NCBI GenBank assembly: GCA_027886175.1
Contig: JAJNNQ010000006.1
Location: 12,344,001-12,408,000, forward strand
DNA length: 64,000 nucleotides
Reading direction: 5' to 3'
DNA from: Phylloscopus collybita
Lineage: Eukaryota; Chordata; Aves; Passeriformes; Phylloscopidae
Part shown: positions 23,020 through 35,900 of the stretch, in pieces
Layout of the letters: the number at the start of each line of letters is the position of its first letter
How positions within the stretch are numbered: position 1 is the stretch's first letter
Translations under genes and position numbers: made by a program
Notes under the pieces: model-generated
Seen by the model: the letters and a program-made list of their open reading frames with translations, nothing else
What the model was told of the DNA's origin: nothing
Databases searched by the model: none

Positions 23020-23479
23020 AGAGATAGTTTAGTATAGTACTAATGAAAAATTGGCAAGTGCAAAGCCAGTTAGCCACAAAGCAACGAATTTAGGCCGGTA
23101 AGACCAGCCAGACCAAGGAACACCGTAACTGCACATGCTCCGAAGACAAAGTTGAAACATTCAGATGTAAAGACGACTTCGGAAGCCTTCATCAAAGACC
23201 CCCAACGACCCCTGAATTGGGGAGGTGCAAGCACAGTGCTAAAGAACTATCTAATAACCATGAGATCATACTATGTAAATGAGTTCCGGTGTGTATTGGT
23301 GATGTTGCAGTGACATAGTGATACTAAGCAATACTTACTGTGTAACTACACCACAGCACTTGAGAAAGGTGGGTGAGTTAGGTGGAGAAATTCCCCTCAC
23401 TACCAGTGCTGCAATAAACAAATACTTTCTCTATAGACATTGGTCTATGGGGATTTATTTCCAGCCTATCTTTCAGGCA
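23020..23479 (+). mobile_element. Probable solo LTR of an endogenous retrovirus, plus orientation
   Basis: The segment is more CpG-rich than its surroundings and ends like an LTR: an AATAAA at about 23412 in CTGCAATAAACAAATAC, then 'gacattggtctatggggatt' and a terminal CTTTCAGGCA. The upstream part resembles U3/R of avian ERV LTRs from memory, and I cannot run a repeat search. No internal retroviral genes are adjacent. The 5' boundary is unknown, and the AT-rich repeats to the left may belong to its U3. Confidence 0.4.
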
Positions 23480-24942
23480 TCAGAATCTATAATATATTTC
23501 AGGAAAAGACTAATCATTATGGAACATGGTTTGTTTTTATGAGCTTCACACATTTATGACCTATCTGATCTTGGCCTCTCCCTTCTAAAGTATCTAATTA
23601 AGTGTGCAAATGATTTTGAGTAGTCTGTGTTTTTTACAACCTCATGGTTGTCAAAATACTGGCAATGTATGCGTTACTGAGACCTGTCTCTGATGCTGAG
23701 GACTTAACAATCTCTTTGTTCTTAACTTACTTAACTCTAATACATACTTTATTATCTAGAGAACTTTCCATATTATTTTATATTACAATTTCATTAAGTC
23801 TCTCAGTGGGGCCCTTAGCACTATGACTAATATTAATTATGGCACTTTTCTTTCTTAATTTCTATCTCCTACATGTGGAGATGGGAGGTGAAGTTTAATA
23901 TCTTGGTGGTTAGGTAATTACAAAATCATTTGCTGAAATTTTAAAATATTTTCAGTTTATTTTCATCAGTATATATGAACTTTTTTTTTTTTTTTTAACA
24001 GAAGGTGGTGAAATATGAATGGATTTTGGCTTGTCTGCCTATCCACAGAGTTAAACTGTGCATATTTAGAAAAGTCTACCTTCTGGAAGTGTTTTCTATG
24101 AAATTTTTCATGGCAGAGAATGCAGATGGAGGCTAAGATGGTGATCTGACATTACAGGCCCATCTTTTAGCTAGAGAAGGACCAAGAACTTCATATGGGG
24201 AGACACTGTATAGAAATTAGAAGAGAAAGGTCATGAGCTACAAGTAGATTGGATAGAGAGATGCTATGGTAAAGCTGATAGGCCAAAGCAGAAGCTTCAG
24301 GCATAGGCATGCAGCATTACCATAGTCCTGCTAAGTGATTACAGGGGGTGAAATAAGAGCATCATTAGGTAATTTACTTCATTTAGTACACTAAACGTTT
24401 ACAGAATAGGACATAATTTGCATCAAAACCCTCTGAAGAACTATACCAAGTTCTTCAAAAAGCTCTTCAGGCACACAGGAAAAAGCGTATCTGTTAACTG
24501 GGTTTCTCCAATGCCTGGGCCCTGAGCCCTGGATACCTGTGGAGTATCCCTAACACTGCCCTTTTTAGGAGTATCCTCCACTTGGATACTCCTGGGTACC
24601 ATAGTACCTGGAGACACCATCTGCTCCTCATCCTGCATGCCTTCCTCCTCTCAAGACACTTTGATTTACCTGTAAGCTGGCAAAGTTCCCAACTCTCCTG
24701 CACCCTCTCTGCTCACCCCAGATGTAGATTCATGCTCAAGTGCCTATTTTCCATTGCCCCAGGTCTTTCTGCTCACGTGCTGGCTCAGCCTGGGAGGCCC
24801 AGCTCACAGACTTCTAGAAAAACCTTGTCCAAATGTTTGCTTCTGGAAGCTCAAGGCCCTGTGCAAATGCTGCAAGGGGCTGTGTAGGTCAGCTGCATCC
24901 GTAGGGAGTGGTGAGCAGCAGCAGCTGGAGACAGCTGGGGCT
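23480..24942. other. Spacer between LTR-like element and CR1
   Basis: AT-rich to 24430; then a GC-richer stretch at about 24480-24900 with short inverted and direct repeats of GGAGTATCC (24541, 24568, inverted at 24584). No gene recognised. Confidence 0.5.
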
Positions 24943-25490
24943 GAGAAATCGTTGCATCAATTAGGTTGGAAAAGACCTCTGAGATCATCAGGTCCAACCT
25001 ACAACAGAACATCCCAATGTCAACTACTCCCTGGCATTCAGTGCCAAGTCCAGTCTCTCCTTAAACACTTCCAGGGATGGTGACTCCACCACCTCTCTGG
25101 ACAGTCCATTCCAATGTCTAATCACTCTTTCAGTGAAGAAATTCCTCCTAGTATCCAATCTAAACCTTCCTGACACAGCTTATAATTATGCCATCTTGTT
25201 CTGTCACTGGTTACTTGGGAGAAGAGGCTGACCCTAACCTGGCTACAATCTCTTTCCAAATAGTTGTAAGAGTGATAAGGTCTCCCCTGAGCCTCATTTT
25301 TTCCAAGTTAAACAACCCTAGTTCCCTCAGCTGTGCCTCATAGGATGTGCTCTCCAGACCCTTCTTCACCAGCCTTGTTGCCCTTTTCTGGATTCTCTCC
25401 AGCACCTCAGTGTCCCTCCTGAACTGCAGATTCCAGAATGGACACAGTACCGGAGGTGTGGCCTCTCCAATGCCATGATGTGTTCCTTTA
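24943..25490 (-). mobile_element. CR1 LINE 3' end with ORF2 C-terminal relic, minus orientation
   Basis: The left end carries 'aggttggaaaagacctctgag', the CR1 3' UTR signature. Further in, the minus strand encodes a relic of the CR1 ORF2 C-terminus with RRDTEVLERIQKRATRLVK, LRELGLFNLEKMRLRGDLI and similar residues, and with no intact reverse transcriptase. It is a 5'-truncated dead copy. Confidence 0.92.
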
Positions 25491-25599
25491 TTTTTAGCCT
25501 TTCTGAAATAACTTGAAATAAGGCATAACACTAGCTCGGGTATGTGTATATATATATAAAAGGTAATCATACTGTATATGCTATGCATGTATTAGACTG

Positions 25600-25634
25600 T
25601 GCTTCATCTTAGCCAAAAGCCCAAGAAATGCCAT
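25600..25634 (-). pseudogene. U2 snRNA 5'-end fragment (pseudogene)
   Basis: On the minus strand the core CTTTTGGCTAAGAT is identical to the U2 snRNA 5' region, with imperfect match on both sides (CATTTCTTGGG before, GAAGCACAG after). Similarity is lost after about 40 nt. There is no Sm site or proximal sequence element, so it cannot be functional. It sits between two head-to-head CR1 fragments. Confidence 0.55.
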
Positions 25635-25789
25635 GTTTTATGGTCCTGAGATGGGAAGTGTGATGGGATTTGCAGCTATAGAAGATAAATGCTGTTTTTA
25701 ATTGTCTTTAACACATCTTGCAGTAATTTTCGGCAGGATGTATGGCGACTTCACCACCCAAGTCCTTGCTGCTACATAGAGGTCTTCTC

Positions 25790-26115
25790 AGGCAAGATGA
25801 AGCTGGGGAGCAGGCACCGATCTTTTCTCTCTGGCAGTCAGTGCCAGGACCTGAGGAAATGGCCTGAAGTTGTGTCAGGCGAGGTTTCGGTTAGAATACA
25901 GAAAAAGTTTGTTCACGCAGAGGGTGATTGGGCACTGGGAGAGGCTCCCCAGGGACGTGGTCACAGCACCAGCCTGGCAGAATTCAAGAATCGTTTGGAC
26001 AATACCCTCAGGCACATGGTGTGACTCTTGGGGACGTGCTGTACAGGGCCATGAGCTGGACTCCACGATCCCTGTGGGTCCCTTCCAACTCAGAATATTC
26101 TGTGATTCCGTGGTA
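25790..26115 (+). mobile_element. CR1 LINE 3' end, plus orientation
   Basis: It contains the CR1 3' block 'cactgggagaggctccccag', 'agaatcgtttggacaatacc', 'ctcaggcacatggtgtgact' and the terminal 'gtgggtcccttccaactcag' followed by ATTCTGTGATTCCGTGG. It ends about 45 bp before the UCHL3 CpG island and about 640 bp before the UCHL3 ATG. Confidence 0.93.
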
Positions 26116-26159
26116 TGGAGGTAATTTACTGCCACTGCTGCTCAGCAGTTCCTCTGACT

Positions 26160-26920
26160 CCCTTTGTCCTGCCTCGCCCGTGGCCTGCCCCGTCCCCCGG
26201 GGGCGTATTTCCCTGAACGTTGCCCATGCCTTCCCGCCGCAGTACAGCTTAGCTGCTGGAGGCCGCTTCGGAGGGGCCGAGCTGCCGGGGCGCTCGGCGG
26301 GCGCTCCGCACACCCCCGCGGCTGCCGCCGGGCTCGGCTCCAGCCCCTGCCGTGCCCCGACACCGAGCGGCCGCGCCCCCAGGCGGCCGCGGTGCGCCCC
26401 GCAGGCCCCGGCGGCGGCGCGGGAGAGGAACCACCCGTTGCCCCGCTGGGAGAGTCCATTGCCGGGGGAGCCAAGAGGGCGGGGAGGGGGGAAGCTCCCG
26501 GCCATCGCCGCCCGGAGCACTCCGCGGACGGAGGGCGGACACCGCCGGGCGCACCGCCTCGTCTCTGTGTGCGGAGCGGCGCGGCGGTGCGCGTGGGCGC
26601 CGGGCGGGGGTTCCCTCCTTCCCCCGCCCCCCCGTGAGGCGCGGCGCGGTGACGCGGCCCCGGGTCAGGGCTGAGGCGCGGCGGCACCGTGAGGCGCTGT
26701 CAGAGCCGCGCTGAGAGGGTCCGCCCAGCTCCGCACCGGGATCCGCCGCCGCTGCCATGGAGCCCCATCGCTGGCTGCCCCTGGAGGCCAACCCCGACGT
26801 GAGTGCCCGGCCTGGGCTGTGGGCCGCTGCCGTGTGCGCGGGGGACTGCCCGCCCGACAGCCTGCGTGCTGTGGGGTGAACGGGAGGATGGCGGAGGGGA
26901 GAGGGCAGAGGGCTCCGGGC
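26160..26920. promoter_or_regulatory. UCHL3: CpG island and promoter of UCHL3
   Basis: Strong CpG density from just after the CR1 tail through exon 1 and into intron 1. Several GC boxes are present, and a GTGACGC motif (CRE/ATF half-like) lies about 110 bp before the ATG. No TATA box is seen. Long open frames on the minus strand here are GC-driven. Confidence 0.88.
26757..26798 (+). CDS. UCHL3: UCHL3 exon 1 (coding part)
   Basis: ATG in Kozak context CTGCCATGG, fourteen codons [14 protein letters not shown], donor GAC|GTGAGT, phase 0. Confidence 0.96.
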
Positions 26921-29900
26921 CGCGCCGGACCGCATTGCTTAAGTGGTGGCTGGTAGTGGTAGGGACGAAGGAAGGTCTTATCCCGTGGATCCGACTGGGT
27001 CTTAACTCCCTTTTGTTTTCTGCTTTCTTTTCAGGTCACGAATCAGGTAAGAAGCTTTTATTTAAGGTAACGTTTAGTCTCTGAAGCTTTGGGCCCGTCT
27101 CCTCTCGTTTTCATGTAGTAAAGGCTCCTTCTTGGCCAAGGAGAGTGCCCCCTTCCTTCCCCACGCGTGTCTGCGCTCAGTCTTCTCATGTCGGACCGTA
27201 CTGGAACCTCTCCCGTAAAGATACTATGTGAAAGAAAAACGAATAGTAAAAAGAGAATAGTTGTGGCCTGGCTATTTACTCTAATGACATATCTCTCTCT
27301 CTGATGTTTTTCAAGGTGGGTTTTAATTCATTAATTAGCGATTAAAACATGAATTTATATATAACGTGTACCAGATGTGGACGTGATGGCTTTGGGCACA
27401 TGTATGGATCTGCTTGCATCACCTTGTTGTAGTCTCATACTTCTTTGGCTGACCATAAAAAAATAATGTAATTTACCGTATTTGCACTTTGCTGCTTATT
27501 CATGACAATAGGTGCATGATTGGTTGTTGCTGGTTTTGTTAGTGTGGTAGAACCCATGCTAGAGAAAGAAAGCTTGTTCTAGTACACAAAACAATGCTCC
27601 GACTAAATAAGCTCTGGCTGAAAGGAAATCACACATACTCTAACCCTGCATCATGTTCTCAGTGACAATTTTGAGCATAGCGTTAATGGTGAGTTGTTGA
27701 TTTCAACAGGCCTCTTGGTGATGTTAAAGATGCTGTTTAAGCCAAAGGGCTCTGAAACTTCCAGCAGCAAAATTGTATTCTTAAAAATATATTGTTGAAA
27801 TATTTTCAAAACTGGAAATTTCTCTGTGTGAAGAATGTTTTGCTTGGGTTTTTTGTTGTTGTGGTTGCTGTAATATACAAACTACATCTGCAGGAGAGTG
27901 AAGGGTTACTTGATTCTGGGTCATTTTGTGCTTTAGAGTTTCATAGAGCAAATAATTTTACAATTCTTACAGTGTCGTTGCTGTGGAGTGAGTTGCGAAG
28001 TCTATAATCCCAGTCTTCTGGGTTAAAATCGACAACCTTTCTTGAAAGCCCATCTTGAATGTGTACTGTAGTTTTCTCTATTTTTTTTTTCTAATTTTGA
28101 AGTTCAGAGACTAATTTTCAGTTTGGAAGAAAATAAGCGAATAAATAACTAGCAAGAATTTCCAATTATCTAACTTCTTCTGACTTTCCAGATGTTGAGA
28201 TGAGTACATGGTACAAAGTAAGACCACCTTTAAAGTAGAAATCAAGAAGGAAAAAATAGTGACAGTTTTTAATCTTGTATCCCTATGTGCTTATATTGTA
28301 TGGAGAAAATCCTAGAGGAGTATCAAATGAACGATTTTAAGTGTGTTTAAAATCCATCTCTTTTGCCCATTGGTTTTGCATTGGTGATGGATGTATCAGT
28401 TGTAGATGATCTTGGATAACAGGAATTTGTACTCCACAAGGATTTTCTTGTTACTGTTTCTGTGTAGAAAAGGCCACTTGAAACCAACTAGACCTCTTCT
28501 TTCACTATATTTTCCAGTCTTGACTGAGCAGGGATTGTTATTGTCTAGGCTGAGAGATGTATATTAAAAAAAAAAAAAAAAAAGGTGGGTGTTGAATATG
28601 AATACACCTTGCATTATTTATCACTGTTCTTTTAATCTCATCAGTACAATGGTGAACCATGTAGCAACAGGGCTGTTAGTCATAAGTTATTCATATCCTG
28701 CTTGTGTTTAAAAGAACAACAATAGTAATTTGAAATTCTAATGAAGTTGCAAACTAATTCTTTAAAAATCCTGTTGAATTAATTGCAAAGATGGCCATTT
28801 CTTGTAGTATTGTGCTCTGTAAAATATTCTACAAGTCTTTAGCATTAAAAAACCCAATGGTGTGCCTCCACAAACTGTAATATTTGTGTCTGGTAGTCAT
28901 TTAATACATGTATTTGGACACACATCTAGCCAAGTGTTTCTTCTTGGGGTTTGTTTGTTTTTTGTCATTTGGCTTTTTTCAATTGAGTGTTAGTCTATCC
29001 CTAATGCATTCTACTTTGGTTAGTGTTAAAATTATTCCTAGGTATGGTAGTGAAGTCTTAAACCAAAAAAAAAAATTCCAGTGACCTGTTAGATGAATAG
29101 TTTCTTAGTGTTAGATTGTAATTAGAACTATCATTCCAATTCAACAGGTGCTTACGCTGTTTTGATTCTTGTACCAATAATATTCCCCTTATTAACAGTA
29201 ATTAGTAAGGAAATGTACTAAATGCAGATTCATTTGCTTTTAGTATGTTCTTACAATACTATGTCTTCTCTGGTTTTGAAATACAGACTGTAAATTTGAG
29301 ACTTTCCATCTGTGTAGTAGAAATTCAGATGTGTCCTGATTTAGGGCAAATTTTGGGAGGAAACTTCTGGAGGGTCTCCTCTAGAGTGCAGATTTAAGCG
29401 GCCCCTCCCCCAGCTGGTTCAGGAGAAACAGGTGATGGGGATACTGGAGCACACAGCCACCTCAGAGCAAGTTGGTAATGGAACAAAATGGTATTTCTCC
29501 ATTAGAGGTATGTAAAGTTTTTCAAAATTATCTCAGAAGTTTTTTTCTATCTGAAAGTGTTTATATTATAATACAGGTTGAGGAATTTTTAAATCCTTAT
29601 CTATATAGAATCTTTCTTTGTGCCTATGTGTTAAAATTATTTGAAGCTTCAGAAATTGGCTGGTGAGGGTAAACAGGAATATTCTTTCTTAGCTTTAAAG
29701 ATTTCTAGTGGCAGTGGAGGCTGCCACGTGTCTGTAGTGATGCTTTCAAGAGAAAAGACAATTGTTCAGTGCAGCACACAGTGCTGGTTGTAATGAAGTC
29801 AGGAGTTAAATGTATTGTACGGTGCTAAGTGATTGTCACAGTACTTTCTTTTGTCCTTCATTTCTACAGTCTGACAGAATGAATTGTTGTCTACCTCTGA

Positions 29901-32900
29901 TACGGAAAGAGTTGATGATTCAGCATTTACAAAGCTCCATTTTGTGTTCAGTGTGATGACAGGGAATGGTTTCTTCTCTTTGACCTTCCTTTGGGGGGCA
30001 TGACGTGACCAGTGCTACCCTCCTTCCTGGATATCTTATGGGATTTTCCTGAGAGAAAACAACAAAATCATGTTTATCAATTGCCATATATATGATGTTT
30101 GTATATCTTGTTCCCAATTTTCTTCTGAAAAAAAAAACCAAAAACAAAAGACTGCATGCAAATTTTTTGGAGTGAAAAGGTCAGAGCACAAGCTAATTGT
30201 TCTTCATCATAATGTTGCTTCAATCTGGTTTGCAACCCACAACCGATTGCCTAGGAAGTGTAGATAAACAAAAAGTATTGGTGGATTTTTTTTTTTTTGA
30301 TGTCCCACCTTTTTTCTTTCTTTCTTTCCTTTCTCCATCTTACACATTCTAAGAAATACCCCTGCTTCCTGGTTAAGATAACATTTCAATTCATGCCTTC
30401 ATTATATCTAGATAAGGATAGAGTAATTGACTGCATCTGATTATGAAGCTCAAGCACTAGCTTCAGAGTTCAACTACTAAGTGTTGGCTGTGGTTTGAGT
30501 TTGAGTTGTACAGCAGTGCCTGAGAGTTAAGTTTCAAAACTGCTTTATGGATTTGTGAAAAATATATACCTCTCATTTTGAAGAACAGGAACACCAACTG
30601 AGAGTCAGTGTTGTTTTTTTAGATTCCATAAAGTAATGAACACAACTGGAAGAATAAGAATTTTGTGGATGTAAGTTTTCTCATGTTTTTGGAAAAAAAA
30701 ATTGTGATGAGCTGTATTCTTTGAACTTTATTATGGCATCCTGAAGTACAGAATCTGAAGATGTTAAAGAATTTGTAATAAATTTTGATTTTCCCAAGGA
30801 AGTCTATTATAATGGATCATCTCTTGTTTGAACAAGATCATACTGTGGCCATTCTAAGTGAGGACTAGTTGCTAAATTAGAATAATGCAGCTTATGTAAA
30901 TTCCAGCCATCTCTTTGTGTACCTTCTGACCAGCTGTGCAGAACTACAGTTTTTACAGCTGCTACGTATGACTGAAATGATGCTGTCTCTAAGATGTATT
31001 GAAAAATTATTCCTTCATTTTAATTCCATAAATGTCATGATAAAAGAATGAAGAAATATATCCTTATAATGCTGCAACAATAAAATAATGTTTGGGTGGT
31101 TCCTTCATTTCTAGAAAGGAATTTCACTTTCTGAAATAGACTTGGTTTTGTTATATGCTTCTAGAAATGATATGTAAAGAATTTAAAGAAAAATATTGTG
31201 CATTTGTATGTTTAATATAAATTAATAAGAATTGGATACTTTAGGAAATGAATATTTTTCCCTTTCTTGATTCAATCAGTTACATTTTACTCAGTGTCTT
31301 ACTACTATTTAGGGAAAAATTACCTTCACTTCAATAAGGTTTAAAAAATTCTTGTCCTTTAATGAAGAAGTTAGAAAATACTGATTGTCTTAATTGGTTT
31401 ATTTACATGTTGTCCTTCTAGTTTCCTAAAGCCATAGGAACACTTCATTTTTTGCAGAGGAAAGTCTTAACTGTGGTTTTGTTGTGATACAGAGATACTT
31501 GAATGCATTCTGTAGCAATACAATAAAATATAGATGCTATGGGTGTTTGGTTTACACTCGTGCTTGGAAGAGGGTGGCAACAGTTGGTTCTTCCCACAGA
31601 AGCTCTCTTGACTTGAGCATCTGAGTGTCTGGATAAGTTTGTGCATTTTGCCAGTTTTAGGTTTTCATGGTTCTAACTTTTATATAAATACCACTGTAAA
31701 ATGTGGGAAAATCCAGGTCTTGAGTATAATGCCTTAGTATTTAAAATGTGGCATTCCTAAACTATTTGCAGATGCTGTCCAACTTTAATTGCACTTAAAT
31801 TTCAAACTCCTATTTTGTTTCTGTTTTTGTCTTCATTTCGTTTTTACATGCAAGTGACAGAGTAGAAGAGCACATTACTGCTTCGACAATATTTCAACTG
31901 TGCATTTACTACATAAGTTTATAATAAATTTCACTCTTTCATTGTCTTATCCCACTTACCCTTTCTTCAGCTCTATAAACCTGATGGATCAAATCTTCCT
32001 ACTGGCTCTATAACTGTGTTGGCAGAATTAGGATTTTAAACTCATTTTAAAGATAACTGCTCTGTGCTTTTTTCAATGCCTAGCAGTTAGTAGGCTGAAA
32101 TGGTGGTACCAGCAGTGAAAACAGAGTAGCTTATGCCACGTGCTGCGTAGGTGAAGTGCCTAGAAGTGCCTATTGTAATGTTTTTGCTATTAACCAACAT
32201 TTAGACATACAGATTTACAATTTGTGATCATTTAGAATAGAATGAGGTAGCTGGAAGAGGCTTTTGAGTTCTGCAGACCAGAGGGTCTGTTCAAAACAAC
32301 CTGTCAAGTTCTGACTTTCTCAGGACACAAACTCCACAGTCTCCTGGACAGTGTGTGCTAGTTTTTTACTATGTTTGTTATTTTTTAAATTTATTTTAAA
32401 TGCCTTCCTTATCAAGTTCAAATTTCCCTGTTTCAGCCTCTTGTTTCTCATTGTTTTACTGTGTGCTGCTGAGATGAGTCTGTCTCCATCTTATCCGTGC
32501 TCTCCCTTAGCTAGTTATAAACAGTAGTAGTCAGGTGAGAAAGAAGGGCCTTCTGAAATGCTGGTGCAAAAAGAACAAATTCATAAGCAGTGCAGATAAG
32601 GGTGAGGGGTGTAAAGTAGTTTCTAAAGTGGCTTTTTTGTCTACTGGTTAGCTGGACCAGTGAAAAACCAGGAAGTGTTTTTCAGCAAAGTCTTTTAAGA
32701 CAAGAAGCAAAGAGACAACTAAAACTATGACAACAATCTGTAAAACAAAAGTTGTGAAAAAGTGAATACTAGATATAGACGTGTGGGAGTTTTGTGCTGT
32801 TGTTGGTTCTTCCTGAGCTCCTCTAAGACTTCTGTATAGCCAAGTATTTTTCTTTTTTTCTTTTCTAAGGTGAAAGTTCATAGAGCTATAAATTAAGAAT

Positions 32901-35900
32901 TGTCAGTGGTCTGATAAGCAGTGTCCTGAGAAAAATATTCTGATACCTTCTTCTGCAGATCTAGAGAAATAGGATGCTGCTATTTTATGTTATCTTGTAT
33001 GCATAGTATTAGTAAATTAAGAGAAAGTGACCAGCTGAAAATGAGTGAGCCCTCAAAGAGCCCTGAATGTTCTTTACAGTAGGTATTTGTAGAATAAAAT
33101 TGCTTGGATAATCCCTAAATAAAAATAAATTCCTTTTGGAAAGGAAAACAGCAGAGATCTTTCATGTTTTTAGACAGTGATGCTGTCTAAAAAGCATACT
33201 GAACTTCCTGCTGTCCTGAAACAGGAATGATTTTGTTTTCCTGTCCTGCCATCTATTGTTCATGTGTTACCCATCTGTCACTCTGTCTTACACAGGGACT
33301 TATGCTGCATAGTTTTTAAAATCTACTTAATTTTCAGAAGAATATTTATCTTTTTTCCCATGCCTGAATGAAACCCTCTTGACACACAGATATCTTCTTT
33401 GCCTATTTTGGTTTATGATTTAACAGTAGAGCTGTCAGTCTGGTTGTGTGTTAAAATCACTGCTTGTCATGCTAAGCCTAGGTTCTTGCTGTTCTCTGTA
33501 ATGCTGTAATGAATGACTATTTCATAGTCACTCTCATTGATTACTGGAAGTTAAATTTTTTCAGATTTTAAAGTTTCTGGGTGGTATGGTAACATGAATA
33601 ATGAAAGGTGCCCTGTATCCGTGGAGTTTTAGTTCTCTTAAATTCTTAATTCAGGAGTTTGAATAAACCATTCTTGGATTTAATTAGCATTTTGTTGACT
33701 TGGGATTTAAAGGGGTTGGTTTTATTTTTGCTAGTTGGTTGTTTGGTGGGTTTTTTTTATTTTCCCCAGTGGTGTAGAAAAGGATAAGAGAATCTAAGTC
33801 GCTTATTTGTCCAGTAACTTAATGGGATCCTTTATCATTTTCCTTTCTGGTTTGTGGGGTCTTTTTCTAGGTGAGTGTTGTTTTTTTTATTTTTATTTTT
33901 ATTTTTATTTTTGGGTGTTTGTACCCTTATTTCATGTAATAATGCAAAATATCAAATGATATTGTAATGGAAAATGGAAATTTTTCAGTTGTGATACTTT
34001 TCCTGCAATAAAAATGAAAGATTAATGGCTGGTTTAAAAAGAGAAGTACTGTAAGTACAATTAATATTTTAATGCACCCATACATGTAGTCTCTGCTCTT
34101 TTGAATTTTTTTTTCTAATCACAAAGTGGTAATTATCTTCACAATGTAGAAGGTTAGAATAAAAGTTCAAAGCACACTGTCTTCTGTTTCATCAGTTACT
34201 AAATACTTAACTCTTCCCCTTTTCCCCATGTTCATTCAAGGATCTGTATGTGCCATAGTGTACAATTAGTTTTTTCATATAATTGTGAATGGTCAGTGTT
34301 CCTGAACAACAGTTCCTGAATTCAGTTAGGTTCTTCCAATGAAAAGATTTCAAATTGTCTTAGATTATCTCTGTAGTTATTAATTCTGCAACTCTTGAGG
34401 TGATGCCTGGTTTACGAGTACAAGAAGAATATCCAATTAAAAAGTGAGCATCCAATCTTCAAAATATATTGCTCCATCATAGTTTGAAGAGATTTTTCTT
34501 GTAAAAAGTACACCTACTGAAATGTGTATCTTGTGTGGTTTTGCTCCTAACATCTTTTTGCTTGTAGGAGCTCCAATATGAGCACTTGTGCCAGATATTC
34601 TGGAGTCCTGGAGTCAATACCATATGAAGTCAAATAATACCATAAGTTTGTTCATATATGCTCTGATTGTTGGCTCTGATGAGTTCTAGTTAATGTGAAT
34701 ATTCAGTACTCTTCTGTTGTGTGGCATAACACTTTTAAAATGGCTGAAATGCTTTAATGCTTGAGTAAATAGTGCTGGGAGTGTTTCTACTTCCCTTCCA
34801 TAAAGACTATTTGAATACATAAAACATGGGGATTTTGTGTGTGTTTGTGTGTTGATTTATTCAGCCTTATTTATTAAAACTTGTATCTCTTTTATTCTCC
34901 TTAAATTTTAGAAAGCATGGGTTGTTTTAATGTATTTCACATTGTGGATACTCTGTAAAGAAAGGTCTTTGAGTGTACTTGTTTAATTTTATGCCTTTTT
35001 TTTTTTTTCCCAGTTCCTGAAACAGTTGGGTATACATCCTGACTGGCAGTTTGTAGATGTTTATGGTATGGAACCAGAACTGCTCAGCATGGTGCCAAGA
35101 CCTGTATGTGCAGTACTACTTCTCTTTCCAATAACAGAAAAGGTAAATGTTTATTTAATGATCAGTTAATTGCTTTTGTCATAAGTGAAATAGGAATGAA
35201 AATTTGAATCTTTGGTGTCATATTAGAATCAAGATGAGACTCAAGCTTTCTTCAAGAGACTTCTTCATTAAAAATAACACAAAAATGCTTCTTTCAGAAC
35301 CTTCTTTTGATAACCTTGCATGTATATTTCTGATTTATTTTCAAATCAGAATGGGAAAAGCTAATGTAGAAGCACAAAGAAGTATGCCCCACACTTCTCT
35401 ATTACAGGCAATTTAAGGTATTTTTTATAATAAGCACTGTGAAATGGCTCAATTGTCTAATTTTAGCAGAAAGCTCCAATAGCATAAGGAAAATAAGAAA
35501 TAGGGTGTAGGACAATATGCAACTCCTTTTTGAGTTTTTGTCCTGTTACACTGACAATCCTTCAAACTTCAATCCACTTCAATCCACTTTCAGTTCAGTC
35601 ATCAGTATTGGCGTGGCTTTCACTTCTTGGACAGATGGGACATGTTAAGATGAAACACAATTTCTCCCCTGTCTTTCACTATGTTGGACTTTGAAGAACT
35701 TGATTTGGTTAAACCTTCAATGTGCTTATTTTGTGTCATCACATGCTTTTATGTAGTGTGATTCATATTGATCTTTCAATTTATAACAATATTACATGAT
35801 TGTGATAAGGTCAGCCAAAAAGGTTGAAGTGACTCTGTCCACAATTCATTCTTTTAATATGTCTCTCAAGAAGAGTATGTAGCTTATAAGGACAAATCAT

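Larger units (their letters stand above)
27047..35013 (+). other. UCHL3: UCHL3 intron 2
   Basis: An AT-rich intron of about 8 kb. It holds poly(A) at about 28565-28583, a possible LTR fragment at 29332-29480, a hairpin at 33167-33193 and a (TTTTTA)n repeat at 33881-33912. No additional exon is evident. Confidence 0.85.

Noticed and set aside
25928..26674. 248-codon open frame on plus upstream of UCHL3
   Set aside because: It starts inside a CR1 tail and runs through the CpG island; it is not a coherent protein.
26249..26935. 228-codon open frame on minus across the UCHL3 promoter
   Set aside because: Arg/Pro/Ala-rich shadow of the CpG island; no splice or family evidence for an antisense gene.
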